Shown here in pieces: positions 38,490-47,376 of a DNA stretch of 47,785 nucleotides; position 1 is the stretch's first letter, and each line of letters starts with the position of its first letter. The notes under the pieces were generated by a model. The model made no database searches. It was not told the origin of the DNA and was given only the letters and a program-made list of their open reading frames with translations. The stretch lies in NCBI GenBank assembly GCA_030689605.1, contig JAUYFT010000001.1:1-47785 (forward strand), written 5' to 3'. This stretch comes from a bacterium (lineage in GTDB: Bacteria > Patescibacteriota > Patescibacteriia > PEXW01). A program made the position numbers and the translations under genes.

Positions 38490-41027
38490 ATGCTGCAGCT
38501 CATATACGCGGCTCAGGCGCAAGCTGGAAATCTCGAAAACGACTATGTGACAGTTTTTCCCTGGGCGCCACTAATCATTGCGGTTGGGGTCGTCCTTGCT
38601 ATCGTGGTTGTTTTCTTGCTCGTCCGCAGACGGCGGGCAAAACCATCTACCATAAAACTCGTGTGTTTAATGGTAACCTTGCCAAAAGAGCAGCAGGAGG
38701 AAGACTCGGGCAAAGGCTCGTCGCGCATCCAGCAGATGCAGGAGCAGATTAGCGTGGGGGAGTCATTCTTATCGTTCCTGGGCAACATGCGGGCGCAGCG
38801 CTGGTACCACACACTCGGCCGCGGGCGCAACGACCATTTCAGCTTAGAAATCGTCGCTGACCGTGAGCTTATTACCTTCTACGTCGTGGTACCGGAGCCG
38901 ATGAAGGAGTTCATGGAGCAGCAGATTCAAGCCCAGTACGCCGACGCCGAAATTCTTGTCACGCCCGAGTACAACCCTTTTCGCCCGACCTCGCACGTCG
39001 CGGCAGCCGCCTTGAGTTTACGCCAACGGTCGCTCTTCCCAATTCTCTCGTACCGACGCATGGATGTGGACCCGCTCAGTGGCTTGACCAATGCATTGTC
39101 GAAGCTAAGTGCTGATGAGTCTGCCGTTATCCAGTACGTTTGTCGGTCTTCGCACCCTCGCTGGCACACGCGGGCAGCAGCAGCGATTCGGAATTTACGT
39201 GCCGGAGGCAAAGCGAACCCCTCTATGGTTGGCAAGATTATTAGCGAACTTTGGAGCATGTTTTTCAGTACCAAAAAAAGCTCGCAGCAAGAGGAAATGC
39301 CAAAGCCCGTCAGCCCTGTGCAAGAGGAGCTTATTCAAAGGTTGCAAGAGAAGAACACTAAGCCCGCGCTCGATGTGAACATCCGCATCGTCGTGAGTAG
39401 CGCCACGCAGCAATTAGCCGCCACGCGATTGCAGAATATTATGTCTGCCTTTGGCCAGTATGCGTCCCCCGAAACCGGAAATCGTTTTTGGAAGAATGCT
39501 TGGCACTCCAACGACACGATCATTCGGAATTTCATATACCGGATGTTCGACGGGAACCGTCTGACGTTGCGCCCTCGGTATGCCACGTTAAGTACCGAGG
39601 AGCTCGCCAGCCTCTGGCACCTGCCGTTGGCGACCACCGAAACCCCGAATATCCGTTGGGTCCTCTCCCGCAATGCACCGCCGCCGGTCAATTTGCCGAA
39701 AACCGGCGTGTTGCTCGGCACCAGCCACTACCGCGGGGAAGAGGCGAAGATTCGCGTGGCGCGGGAAGACCGCCGCCGCCATGTGTACGTTATTGGGAAG
39801 TCTGGCGTTGGCAAGTCGGTGCTTATGACGCAGATGGCCTTGCAGGATATTGCCAATGGTGACGGCGTCTGCGTCGTGGATCCGCACGGTGACCTCATTA
39901 TCGATATCATGGGTCGGATGCCTGCCCACCGTTTGAAGGACGTTATCCACTTCAACCCTTCGGACATGCAAGCACCGGTTGGCTTGAATATGTTAGATGC
40001 AGAGAACCCCGAAGATAAAGACTTCGCCGTGCAGGAGATGATTTCCATTTTCATGAAGCTCTTCCCGCCCGAGATGATTGGCCCAATGTTCGAGCACAAT
40101 ATGCGCAACGTGATGCTCACGCTCATGGCCGATCCGGAAAATCCAGGCACCATTGTCGAAATTCCCCGCATGTTTACTGACCCGGTGTTCCAGAAGTTGA
40201 AAGTTTCGAAAGTGACCGACCCCATTGTCCGGGCGTTTTGGGAAAAGGAAATGGCGAAAACCAGTGACTTCCACAAGTCCGAAATGCTGGGCTACCTCAT
40301 TAGCAAGGTCGGTCGGTTTGTGGAGAATACGATGATGCGCAACGTCATTGGCCAGTCCAAGAGCGGTTTTGACTTCCAGCGCATTATGAACGAAGGCAAG
40401 ATTCTCCTCGTCAACCTGTCGAAGGGGACTACAGGTGAAGTGAATGCCAACCTCCTAGGCCTCATCATTGTGTCGAAGCTACAAATGGCCGCTCTGCGCC
40501 GTGCGTCGTTGCCCCAAGAACAACGCAAAGACTTTTTTCTCTACATTGATGAGTTCCAGAACTTCATTACCGATTCTATTGCCACCATTCTTTCCGAAGC
40601 GCGGAAGTACCGCCTGAACCTAACCATCGCGCATCAGTATGTTGGCCAACTGGTGCAGGGCGCAGACACGAAGATTCGTGACGCCGTGTTTGGCAACGTC
40701 GGCACAGTCGTAGCTTTCCGCGTGGGTGTGGAAGATGCCGAGACCTTTGCCCAGACCTTTGCCCCGACGTTCAGCGCCTTCGATGTAACGAATGTGGAGA
40801 AGTACACGGCCATTGTGAAGCTCCTCATCGACAACACCATGTCGAAGCCATTCACCATGAAGACGTTGCCTTTGGTGCAGCCGACGCCAGGACTCGTCGA
40901 ACACTTGGTTCAGCTCTCACGCAAACAGTTTGGAGTCCCCCGCGAAACCGTAGAAAAAGAAATTCTCGAGCGTTCCCAGCTCGGTGCCGCAGCCCCGCCG
41001 CCTATGGTGGCGGAAAGGAAGGCGTAA
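38490..41027 (+). CDS. Membrane-anchored VirB4/TraD-like (DUF87/type IV) ATPase
   Basis: The 845-residue protein has one membrane segment at about 27-47, a basic RRRR stop-transfer, a long N-terminal domain, and a HerA/FtsK-type ATPase. Walker A is GKSGVGKS at 436-443. VDPHGDLI follows. Walker B is LYIDEFQNF with Asp687-Glu688. ILSEARKYRLNLTIAHQYVGQL is the typical sensor region of conjugative coupling proteins. No relaxase, pilin or VirB gene is nearby, so a role in DNA uptake, export or pilus function is open. The gene is widespread in Patescibacteria as far as I recall. Confidence 0.85.
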   Translation: MLQLIYAAQAQAGNLENDYVTVFPWAPLIIAVGVVLAIVVVFLLVRRRRAKPSTIKLVCLMVTLPKEQQEEDSGKGSSRIQQMQEQISVGESFLSFLGNMRAQRWYHTLGRGRNDHFSLEIVADRELITFYVVVPEPMKEFMEQQIQAQYADAEILVTPEYNPFRPTSHVAAAALSLRQRSLFPILSYRRMDVDPLSGLTNALSKLSADESAVIQYVCRSSHPRWHTRAAAAIRNLRAGGKANPSMVGKIISELWSMFFSTKKSSQQEEMPKPVSPVQEELIQRLQEKNTKPALDVNIRIVVSSATQQLAATRLQNIMSAFGQYASPETGNRFWKNAWHSNDTIIRNFIYRMFDGNRLTLRPRYATLSTEELASLWHLPLATTETPNIRWVLSRNAPPPVNLPKTGVLLGTSHYRGEEAKIRVAREDRRRHVYVIGKSGVGKSVLMTQMALQDIANGDGVCVVDPHGDLIIDIMGRMPAHRLKDVIHFNPSDMQAPVGLNMLDAENPEDKDFAVQEMISIFMKLFPPEMIGPMFEHNMRNVMLTLMADPENPGTIVEIPRMFTDPVFQKLKVSKVTDPIVRAFWEKEMAKTSDFHKSEMLGYLISKVGRFVENTMMRNVIGQSKSGFDFQRIMNEGKILLVNLSKGTTGEVNANLLGLIIVSKLQMAALRRASLPQEQRKDFFLYIDEFQNFITDSIATILSEARKYRLNLTIAHQYVGQLVQGADTKIRDAVFGNVGTVVAFRVGVEDAETFAQTFAPTFSAFDVTNVEKYTAIVKLLIDNTMSKPFTMKTLPLVQPTPGLVEHLVQLSRKQFGVPRETVEKEILERSQLGAAAPPPMVAERKA

Positions 41028-41031
41028 TTAC

Positions 41032-41514
41032 ATGTCAGAACAAGTAGACTTCAATCCAGATTCTACACGGGAGCAGAAGGAAGCCCCAGAATTCGTGTAC
41101 CACGCTTCACCAAGTGGTGACGTTCAGGAGTTAGAACCACGTCGCGGCAGCATACCTGGAGGAGCAAACCCAGAAACCCAGCCACAACTCGTGTACGCTG
41201 GTGATGTACCTGCCTTTGCTGCGGCTCATGGGTTTCCTTGGGGTTCAGATGAGGGATTTGAGCTGGGGGTAGTGGCTGGGCAAGTGCTCTTCCGCGTGCC
41301 ACGAGTACTCAAAGGAAGACTAAGCCAGCCTGTGTATGTCTATACTTTGCCGGGCGCTGGTTTTCGATTCACCCTAGGTGAGGGGACTGGTCATACCTTT
41401 GAATCAGCGGAAAAGGTAAAGCCAACGAAAGTAGAGTCGTTTACCACAGTCCAGGAAGCTATTGAGCATTTTGGTGGTACGGTCGAGTACTACGATCCAC
41501 AAGATTCCGACTAG
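41032..41514 (+). CDS. Orphan protein, possibly ADP-ribosyltransferase-like
   Basis: From the ATG at 41032 the product is 160 residues, 4 nt after the ATPase stop. It begins with a polar lead and then FVYHASPSGDVQELEPRRG, followed by QLVYAGDVPAFAAAHGF and PVYVYTLPG. The pattern YHxSP, L.PR, and (Y/F)A.....A resembles short ADP-ribosyltransferase-fold proteins, but the catalytic Glu cannot be placed, and I hold this loosely. The stop overlaps the prmC stop on the other strand by 3 bases. Confidence 0.5.
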   Translation: MSEQVDFNPDSTREQKEAPEFVYHASPSGDVQELEPRRGSIPGGANPETQPQLVYAGDVPAFAAAHGFPWGSDEGFELGVVAGQVLFRVPRVLKGRLSQPVYVYTLPGAGFRFTLGEGTGHTFESAEKVKPTKVESFTTVQEAIEHFGGTVEYYDPQDSD

Positions 41515-42306
41515 CGATTTTTCAGAACGAAGAATCTTGTTCGTCCAGCAAGGTCAGATAGGAATTCGTAATGGTAGCCAGTTAGCCGGTCACCAATACC
41601 TGTCAGCCAGCGCTCTTGGGCGGGGTCAATTTCGAGAATGGCTTTGGGGATATTGCGTTCCGCTACTTGAGCAACGATCTTCTCAACCAGCTCAAGCCCC
41701 CGAGTGCCACCATGCAAAGCGAGCTTGGGTTCGTGCGGGACATTTTTTAACTGCGGCTTGGCGAGGTAGGGGAGATTGGCAACCACTAGGTCGGGAAGTT
41801 CATTTGGTTTGAGAACCGATAATAGCGAGCCGTGACGGAATTGTATGCGGGTTGAAACTTTGTGAGTACGCGTATTTTTCCGTGCAACTTCCAAAGCCTT
41901 TTCGCTAACGTCCGAGGCAATGATTTTCGCCGTGGGCAGGTACTTCGCCAAGGTCACTGCAATGCAGCCAGAGCCAGTGCCAACGTCAATAATTATTGAT
42001 GGTGCCTTCCGATCCGTGTGCGCGAGCACCCAATCAATGAGCTGTTCAGTTTCGGGGCGGGGGATAAGCACGTCTTTCGTCACCATGAAGTCCAAACCAT
42101 AGAAACCTTGGTGGCCGGTTAGGTAGGCAAAGGGGACTCCATGACGTCGTTTTACCACGAGGCCACGAAACTTTTGGAGTTGTACTGGCGTGAGTATCGT
42201 GTCGGGATACGCAATCAGAAAACTGAGTGGTTTACGCAGGACGTGTACGAGCAAGTCTCTTGATTCGCAAAAATCAAGGCCAGCTTGACGCAGTACTGTT
42301 TCGATA

Positions 42307-42332
<26 letters not shown>
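41511..42332 (-). CDS. prmC: Release factor glutamine methyltransferase
   Basis: PrmC methylates the Gln of the GGQ motif in release factors. The 273-residue protein has the helical N-terminal domain, IPRPETE at 90-96, the SAM loop DVGTGSG at 116-122, and the catalytic motif at 186-189. That motif reads NLPY, not the usual NPPY. Its substrate prfA lies directly upstream and overlaps it by 26 nt, the common prfA-prmC arrangement. Confidence 0.94.
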
Positions 42333-43371
<1,039 letters not shown>

Positions 43372-43420
43372 GGGGAAAAACCCTACGCGGGTAACGCGGA
43401 AGGGGAGTTGGGTGGGGTTG

Positions 43421-43675
43421 TTACTTGCGTTTCTTCGACTTCTTCACCGATAGCCGAGCGGTTGCCGTCGCAGAAGATTTCTCCTTCAGGCGCTTGAAGC
43501 GGTCAACACGACCCTGCGTGTCTACCATTTTCTGCTTGCCCGTATAGAGCGGATGGCAGTTTGAGCAAACTTCAACACTTAGCTCCTGCAGGGTGGAACC
43601 AGTAACAAACTTGTTGCCGCAACCGCAGCGCACAGCCGCGTCATGGTAGTAGGTTGGGTGGATCTTGTCCTTCAT
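43421..43675 (-). CDS. rpmE: 50S ribosomal protein L31, zinc type
   Basis: The 84-residue protein has the L31 core [20 protein letters not shown] and four Cys (CGC, then CSNC) that bind zinc, and [13 protein letters not shown] Lys-rich tail of about 17 residues extends beyond the usual end. It heads the rpmE-prfA-prmC unit. The promoter -10 lies 8 nt before the ATG, so the mRNA is probably leaderless. Confidence 0.95.
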   Translation of the reverse strand: MKDKIHPTYYHDAAVRCGCGNKFVTGSTLQELSVEVCSNCHPLYTGKQKMVDTQGRVDRFKRLKEKSSATATARLSVKKSKKRK

Positions 43676-43683
43676 AGGTTCGT

Positions 43684-43711
43684 ACTATACCACGTTCCCA
43701 AGGAGCGTCAA
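43684..43711 (-). promoter_or_regulatory. Promoter of rpmE-prfA-prmC, leaderless type
   Basis: On the minus strand TTGACG (43711-43706) and TATAGT (43689-43684) are 16 bp apart. Only 8 nt separate the -10 from the ATG. Confidence 0.7.
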
Positions 43712-43748
43712 CCCAGTACCACTTTTGGGTCTAAAAGTGGCGCTGGGT
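43711..43748. promoter_or_regulatory. 38-bp inverted repeat between rpmE and rpsB promoters
   Basis: ACCCAG and CTGGGT form the outer arms. CCACTTTT and AAAAGTGG form the inner arms, around GGGTCT. The repeat touches the -35 of rpmE and lies 24 bp upstream of the rpsB -35. It could be an operator; zinc-type L31 genes are sometimes metal-regulated. Confidence 0.55.
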
Positions 43749-43771
43749 CAAGCGCATATATTGCGTTGCCC

Positions 43772-43800
43772 TTGTCAGGATAAAATTCGTATGGTAGAGT
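43772..43800 (+). promoter_or_regulatory. Promoter of rpsB-tsf
   Basis: TTGTCA (43772-43777) and TAGAGT (43795-43800) are 17 bp apart. It gives a leader of about 124 nt. Confidence 0.55.
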
Positions 43801-43802
43801 CA

Positions 43803-43930
43803 CGACGCTCACATCTCACATACGTCGTTTTGCCTTTTTGGCAAACTTGGTGCGGATCCTGACCCATGCACATGCCTGGGTTCCCGCAACTATTGCGACG
43901 TAGCGGTTAATTCTTGAAAGGACTACACGT
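43803..43930 (+). promoter_or_regulatory. Structured rpsB leader
   Basis: The leader can fold into several stems: GACG with CGTC (about 43803-43827), TTTGCC with GGCAAA, ACCCA with TGGGT, and GCAA with TTGC. It ends with GAAAGGA 10 nt before the ATG, one of the better ribosome sites in the window. rpsB is autoregulated through its leader in other bacteria; a similar role here is inference. Confidence 0.45.
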
Positions 43931-44665
43931 ATGCGCGAGGTTACTCTCCTCGAAATGCTCCAGAAGGGCGTGCACTTTGGCCACCAAGAATCGCGGTGGA
44001 ACCCGAAGATGAAGCCCTATATTTTCACGTCTCGGAATGGCGTGCATATCATCAACCTGGAATCGACCCTTGACAAGCTCCAAGCTGCCGCGGCCTTTGC
44101 CGAATCACTTGTCCAGGCGGGTGGCACTATTCTTTTCGTCGGGACGAAACGTCAGGTAAAAGCCATCGTCAAGCAGCAGGCCGAAGCGAGCGGCATGCCC
44201 TACATGACCGAGCGCTGGATTGGCGGGACGCTTACGAATTTCAGTACCATCCATGAACTTATTAAGAAACTTCGTCGGCTGAAGAGTGAGCAAGCGGCTG
44301 GCTTACTAGACCGATACACTAAGAAAGAGCAGGTTGGTTTGCAGAAGGATATAACCAAGCTCCAGACCGAGATTGGCGGCATTGAGCTGGTCGACAAGAT
44401 TCCCCAGGCCCTCTTCGTCGTTGACTGTGCGAAAGAGCGAACGGCTATTCGGGAAGCCCGGAAGATGAACGTACCTATTATTGCCATCTGCGATTCGAAT
44501 GTGAACCCCGACCTGGTGCAGTACCCAATTCCTGGGAACGATGATGCGACGAAGTCTGTAGAACTCTTGACTAGCGTCATTGCCGAGTCCATCAATGCTG
44601 GGAAGCAACGTCAAGCAGCGACGGCGCCCGCCCCGGTTGTGGTTCCGGCAACTGTATCAGTATAA
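43931..44665 (+). CDS. rpsB: 30S ribosomal protein S2
   Basis: The 244-residue protein has the S2 signatures LLEMLQKGVHFGHQ, RWNPKMKPYIF, RWIGGTLTNFSTI and NVPIIAICDSNVNPDLV, all in order. The C-terminal tail is Ala/Pro/Val-rich and short. Gene order rpsB-tsf, 15 nt apart, is the common bacterial one. Confidence 0.97.
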   Translation: MREVTLLEMLQKGVHFGHQESRWNPKMKPYIFTSRNGVHIINLESTLDKLQAAAAFAESLVQAGGTILFVGTKRQVKAIVKQQAEASGMPYMTERWIGGTLTNFSTIHELIKKLRRLKSEQAAGLLDRYTKKEQVGLQKDITKLQTEIGGIELVDKIPQALFVVDCAKERTAIREARKMNVPIIAICDSNVNPDLVQYPIPGNDDATKSVELLTSVIAESINAGKQRQAATAPAPVVVPATVSV

Positions 44666-44680
44666 TTCTAACGATTTCTT

Positions 44681-45265
44681 ATGCCTACGATTTCCGTTGC
44701 CGATATCCAAGCACTCCGCGAACGCACTGGCGTGGGTATGCTCGATGCGAAAAATGCTCTCGAAGCAGCAAGTGGCGACATTGATGCTGCGGTGACTACC
44801 CTTCGGAAATCTGGACAGAAGGTTGCGGAGAAGAAAGCTGCCCGGGTGACGCGGGAAGGCGTGGTGGGGGTGTACGAGCATAGCAACAAGAAGCTTGTGG
44901 CCGTAGTTGCCGTGGCGTGTGAGACAGATTTTGTTGCCCGGACAGAGGATTTTCAAACCTTGGCGCATGAGCTGGCGATGCACGTCGCGGCAGCCGCACC
45001 GACATACCTTACGGCTGCGGATATCCCCGCTGATGTCCTGGCCACGGAAGAGGATATTGCGCGCAGCCAAGCTAAGGGCAAGCCGGAGAAGATCCTCGCG
45101 TCTATCATTCAGGGGAAATTGAAGAAGTACGCCGAGGAGCACTGCTTGATGGAGCAAAAGTTCTTCAAGGATGATACAAAGACGGTCAGCGGTGTTGTTC
45201 AAGAAGCCATGCAGAAGCTCGGCGAGAACATCCAGGTTAAGGAATTCGTTCGTTTAAGCGTGTAG
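44681..45265 (+). CDS. tsf: Elongation factor Ts
   Basis: EF-Ts exchanges nucleotide on EF-Tu. The 194-residue protein has the UBA-like start IQALRERTGVGMLDAKNAL, then VGVYEHSNKKLVAVVAVACETDFVARTEDF, which carries the TDFV motif that inserts into EF-Tu. It is a short form like that of Thermus, with one core subdomain, rather than the 283-residue E. coli type. The TPR gene follows after 3 nt. Confidence 0.96.
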   Translation: MPTISVADIQALRERTGVGMLDAKNALEAASGDIDAAVTTLRKSGQKVAEKKAARVTREGVVGVYEHSNKKLVAVVAVACETDFVARTEDFQTLAHELAMHVAAAAPTYLTAADIPADVLATEEDIARSQAKGKPEKILASIIQGKLKKYAEEHCLMEQKFFKDDTKTVSGVVQEAMQKLGENIQVKEFVRLSV

Positions 45266-45268
45266 CCC

Positions 45269-46159
45269 ATGCTCACCGATTGGATATTCCTAGGAGTATT
45301 TGGTGCCTGCGTGGTTACCTGCGCGGTGGTAGTGTGGCGGAAGTTGCCGCAGCTGGCGAGTATCCGTACGGACGCTATCCCCAAGCACCAACAACAAGCT
45401 CGAAAGCAGCAGATCTTGGATAAGCGCCTTCAGCAGAAGCTCGGGAATGCCGAAGCGGCCATTGTGAGAACGCTGACCAAGGGCTTTCAAGGAATGTGGA
45501 GCGGACTTCAGGTGCTGCTTCGCCGTTTGCGTGAACTTGAACGTGAGTACCGGCGCAAAGTAGTCACCCAGCAATCCATAGAGAATCCCGAAGTGCTGCG
45601 TTCTCGCCTCGCGACCGGGCTCGCCGACGCGCAGACGGCCATGGCGGCTGAAGACTTTCCTCGAGCCGAACAGCTCTTTGTAGATATCGTTGCCCTCGAT
45701 CCGAAGAACGTCGAAGCGTATATTGGGCTTGCGGATGTGGCCATGGCGAAAAAGGATTATACGAATGCCCGTGAGGCACTCCAGTTCGTGCTCAAGCTCC
45801 AGCAGGGGAATGATTCGGTTTATACTCGGCTCGGCCGCATTGCGACTGATGAAGGGAAATTCTCCGAAGCCGAAGCAGACTATCTTAAGTCTGTTAGCTT
45901 GAATGCGTCGACCGCTACCGCACAGTTTGAACTGGCAAATATTGAAGTGAAGCTTGGCAATGTAGAGAAAGCCCAAACTGCCTTTCAAGAGGCGGTTAAG
46001 CTTGAACCGGCAAACCCAAAGTACCTGGATGCATTGCTCGCCTTCGCTATCCAGCATACTCGTAAGGACATCGCCCGTGAAACGCTAGCACGGCTCCGCG
46101 AGGCAAATCCAGAGAATCAGAAATTACCCGAACTTGCAGAAGCCGTGAAGAAGTTGTAG
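45269..46159 (+). CDS. TPR-repeat membrane-anchored protein
   Basis: The 296-residue protein has an N-terminal membrane segment at about 4-25, a basic helical linker (residues 35-105), and four to five tetratricopeptide repeats from about 115. Repeats show A.AEDFPRAEQLFVDIVALDPKN, AYIGLADVAMAKKDYTNA, and LANIEVKLGNVEKAQTAF. TPR domains bind other proteins; the partner is unknown. It is likely co-transcribed with rpsB-tsf. Confidence 0.85.
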   Translation: MLTDWIFLGVFGACVVTCAVVVWRKLPQLASIRTDAIPKHQQQARKQQILDKRLQQKLGNAEAAIVRTLTKGFQGMWSGLQVLLRRLRELEREYRRKVVTQQSIENPEVLRSRLATGLADAQTAMAAEDFPRAEQLFVDIVALDPKNVEAYIGLADVAMAKKDYTNAREALQFVLKLQQGNDSVYTRLGRIATDEGKFSEAEADYLKSVSLNASTATAQFELANIEVKLGNVEKAQTAFQEAVKLEPANPKYLDALLAFAIQHTRKDIARETLARLREANPENQKLPELAEAVKKL

Positions 46160-46181
46160 TGTTGTACGTTCTCAATTACAT

Positions 46182-46255
46182 GCCGTTGTAGTCCCGTCCC
46201 GCGCTAGCGAGACGAGGATCCTCGATCCCTTCGGGATCGGGAATCAGCGGAATCG
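46182..46255. repeat. Palindrome cluster with possible tRNA 5' scrap
   Basis: TGCCGTTGTAG at 46182 resembles the first 11 bases of the tRNA-Thr at 46292, then runs into TCCCGTCCCGCGC. GAGGATCCTC and GATCCC-TTC-GGGATC are further perfect palindromes. No gene is visible between the TPR gene and the tRNA. Confidence 0.35.
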
Positions 46256-46291
46256 AACACACAAGTACGTTACAGTTTTTCCAAATCGTAT

Positions 46292-46367
46292 GCCGATGTA
46301 GCTCAGCTGGTAGAGCAACTCCATGGTAAGGAGTAGGTCGCCGGTTCAATTCCGGCCATCGGCTCCA
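46292..46367 (+). tRNA. tRNA-Thr(GGT), first copy
   Basis: Acceptor GCCGATG pairs with CATCGGC. The D-arm is GCTC/GAGC. The anticodon stem is ACTCC/GGAGT with loop ATGGTAA, so the anticodon is GGT. The T-loop is TTCAATT. CCA is encoded. All stems pair fully. Confidence 0.92.
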
Positions 46368-46369
46368 TG

Positions 46370-46494
46370 AACCACTCGCTTCGCTCGGGTTCATGGCGAG
46401 CCACGTATGTGTACAAGGCTTGCCTGAATATAAAGTGCTAATGTGGTTCATGCCCTGCACCGGAGTCCCGTCCGCGGGACGACTGGTACAGGGC
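46370..46494. repeat. Two palindromes after the first tRNA-Thr
   Basis: ATGAACC and GGTTCAT flank an 14-nt loop at about 46367-46394. Later, GCCCTG(C)ACC and GGTACAGGGC enclose GTCCCGTCCGCGGGAC, a nested palindrome at about 46451-46494. No gene is seen here. Confidence 0.45.
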
Positions 46495-46546
46495 AGCCCC
46501 GCAGCCTCGCTTGACCCCAGGGAAATCTGACAATTTTGGAAAATTT

Positions 46547-46593
46547 TCCGGAGTAGCTCAGTGGTAGAGTCCCGATCTGTGAAGCAGATCGAG
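46547..46593 (+). pseudogene. tRNA 5' half relic
   Basis: TCCGGAG, TA, and the D-arm GCTC..GAGT lead to an anticodon-like hairpin GATCT-GTGAAGC-AGATC. By position the anticodon would be GAA (Phe), with unusual bases around it. No T-arm or 3' acceptor follows; a perfect hairpin CGATAGCCC-GAT-GGGCTATCG (46600-46620) takes its place. Confidence 0.55.
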
Positions 46594-46680
46594 GATGCAC
46601 GATAGCCCGATGGGCTATCGGCACAACGCTTTTGTCCCGCTCGTTTGCTGCTATCATGAAGGCAGACGCGGGATCCTCGT

Positions 46681-46794
46681 AGTTCTTCAAAATCTTGCCG
46701 GAGTAGCTCAGCTGGTAGAGCAACGCTTTGGTAAAGCGAAGGTCGGGGGTTCGAGTCCTCTCTCCGGCTCCATCGGCAAGATTTTGTAAGAACT
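46681..46794. repeat. Inverted repeat flanking the second tRNA-Thr
   Basis: The left arm (46681-46700) and right arm (46774-46794) are reverse complements over 20 of 21 positions, with one extra T on the right. The core is CAAAATCTTGCCG. The arms abut the tRNA ends, and the left arm includes its first 4 bases. Confidence 0.8.
46697..46772 (+). tRNA. tRNA-Thr(GGT), second copy
   Basis: Acceptor GCCGGAG pairs with CTCCGGC. The D-arm is GCTC/GAGC. The anticodon loop TTGGTAA gives GGT. The anticodon stem ACGCT/AGCGA has an A-A mismatch at the base. The T-loop is TTCGAGT. CCA is encoded. The body differs strongly from the first copy, so it is not a recent duplicate. Confidence 0.85.
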
Positions 46795-46802
46795 TCGGGA
46801 TA

Positions 46803-46842
46803 AAGCGAAGGTCGTCCCGCCACGGCGGGACGGGTGGCTCCA
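46803..46842 (+). pseudogene. tRNA 3' half relic split by a palindrome
   Basis: AAAGCGAAGGTCG repeats the same 13 bases of the second tRNA-Thr. TCCCGCC-AC-GGCGGGA follows in place of the T-arm, then CGGGTGGCTCCA, which ends like a tRNA 3' end. Confidence 0.5.
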
Positions 46843-46870
46843 CTCATTATTCCTCTCTAATACCTATTGT

Positions 46871-47026
46871 ATGTCCCAAGACAACCTGATCCACCTGGAG
46901 TGCACGGTTTGCAAGCATGTGAACTACCATTCGAAGAAGAATAAGAAGACGCTTAAAGGTCGATTAGCATTGAAGAAACACTGCACCTGGTGTGGCAAGC
47001 ACACCTTGCACAAGGAAACGAAGTAG
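46871..47026 (+). CDS. rpmG: 50S ribosomal protein L33
   Basis: The 51-residue protein has two zinc-knuckle pairs: [18 protein letters not shown] and [13 protein letters not shown]. This is the zinc-binding form of L33. The upstream TATTGT lies just before the ATG. In many bacteria rpmG is followed by tRNA-Trp, secE and nusG; here tRNA-Trp follows after 89 nt. Confidence 0.93.
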   Translation: MSQDNLIHLECTVCKHVNYHSKKNKKTLKGRLALKKHCTWCGKHTLHKETK

Positions 47027-47038
47027 TTTTCCACGCCT

Positions 47039-47100
47039 GGGGGAATAATTCATCGGTAGAACGACGGTCTCCCCGCCTGCCGGAGTACAGGGATAACATT
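47039..47100 (+). pseudogene. tRNA 5' half relic
   Basis: GGGGGAA, then a D-arm-like ATTCATCGGTAGAAC and CGGTCTCC resemble the first half of the tRNA-Trp that follows. The sequence then turns into CCGCCTGCCGG and loses the fold. Its acceptor arm is the exact complement of TTCCCCC at 47393-47399. Confidence 0.5.
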
Positions 47101-47115
47101 AAGTCGTTAGTTGAT

Positions 47116-47189
47116 GGGGGCGTAGTTCAACAGTAGAACTTCGGTCTCCAAAACCGGTAACGAGGGTGCGACACCTTCCGCCCCCGCCA
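47116..47189 (+). tRNA. tRNA-Trp(CCA)
   Basis: Acceptor GGGGGCG pairs with CGCCCCC, with G as discriminator and CCA encoded. The D-arm is GTTC/GAAC. The anticodon stem TCGGT/ACCGG holds loop CTCCAAA, so the anticodon is CCA. The T-arm is GAGGG-like with loop TGCGACA, which departs from TTCRANY and is the weakest part. Confidence 0.85.
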
Positions 47190-47240
47190 ACTAGCGACAA
47201 TAATGCTGTACAAATTGAAGGAAAATATTTACTTCGTACG

Positions 47241-47290
47241 GCGGGCAGTCAAAACCGTAGAGGAGGGTTCGATTCCTTCTGCCCTCGCCA
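47241..47290 (+). pseudogene. tRNA 3' half relic
   Basis: CAAAACCG, then a T-arm GGAGG with loop GTTCGATT and CCTTC, then TGCCCTC-G-CCA look like the 3' half of a tRNA. No matching D-arm or full anticodon arm precedes it. Confidence 0.55.
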
Positions 47291-47376
47291 GTACTGCAGG
47301 TGCCTGGTAGGGGCGCATGCAGGATCATGTGGAAAATGGAATCGAACGGGTGCGAGCGAGCGTAGCACCCCGGCCC

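Noticed and set aside
46176-46847. A 223-residue minus-strand frame and a 131-residue one over the tRNA cluster
   Set aside because: Their text (WSRREDSNPRPSLYQSVALPAEL and similar) is the well-known antisense translation of tRNA genes. They lie exactly over the tRNAs and their relics.
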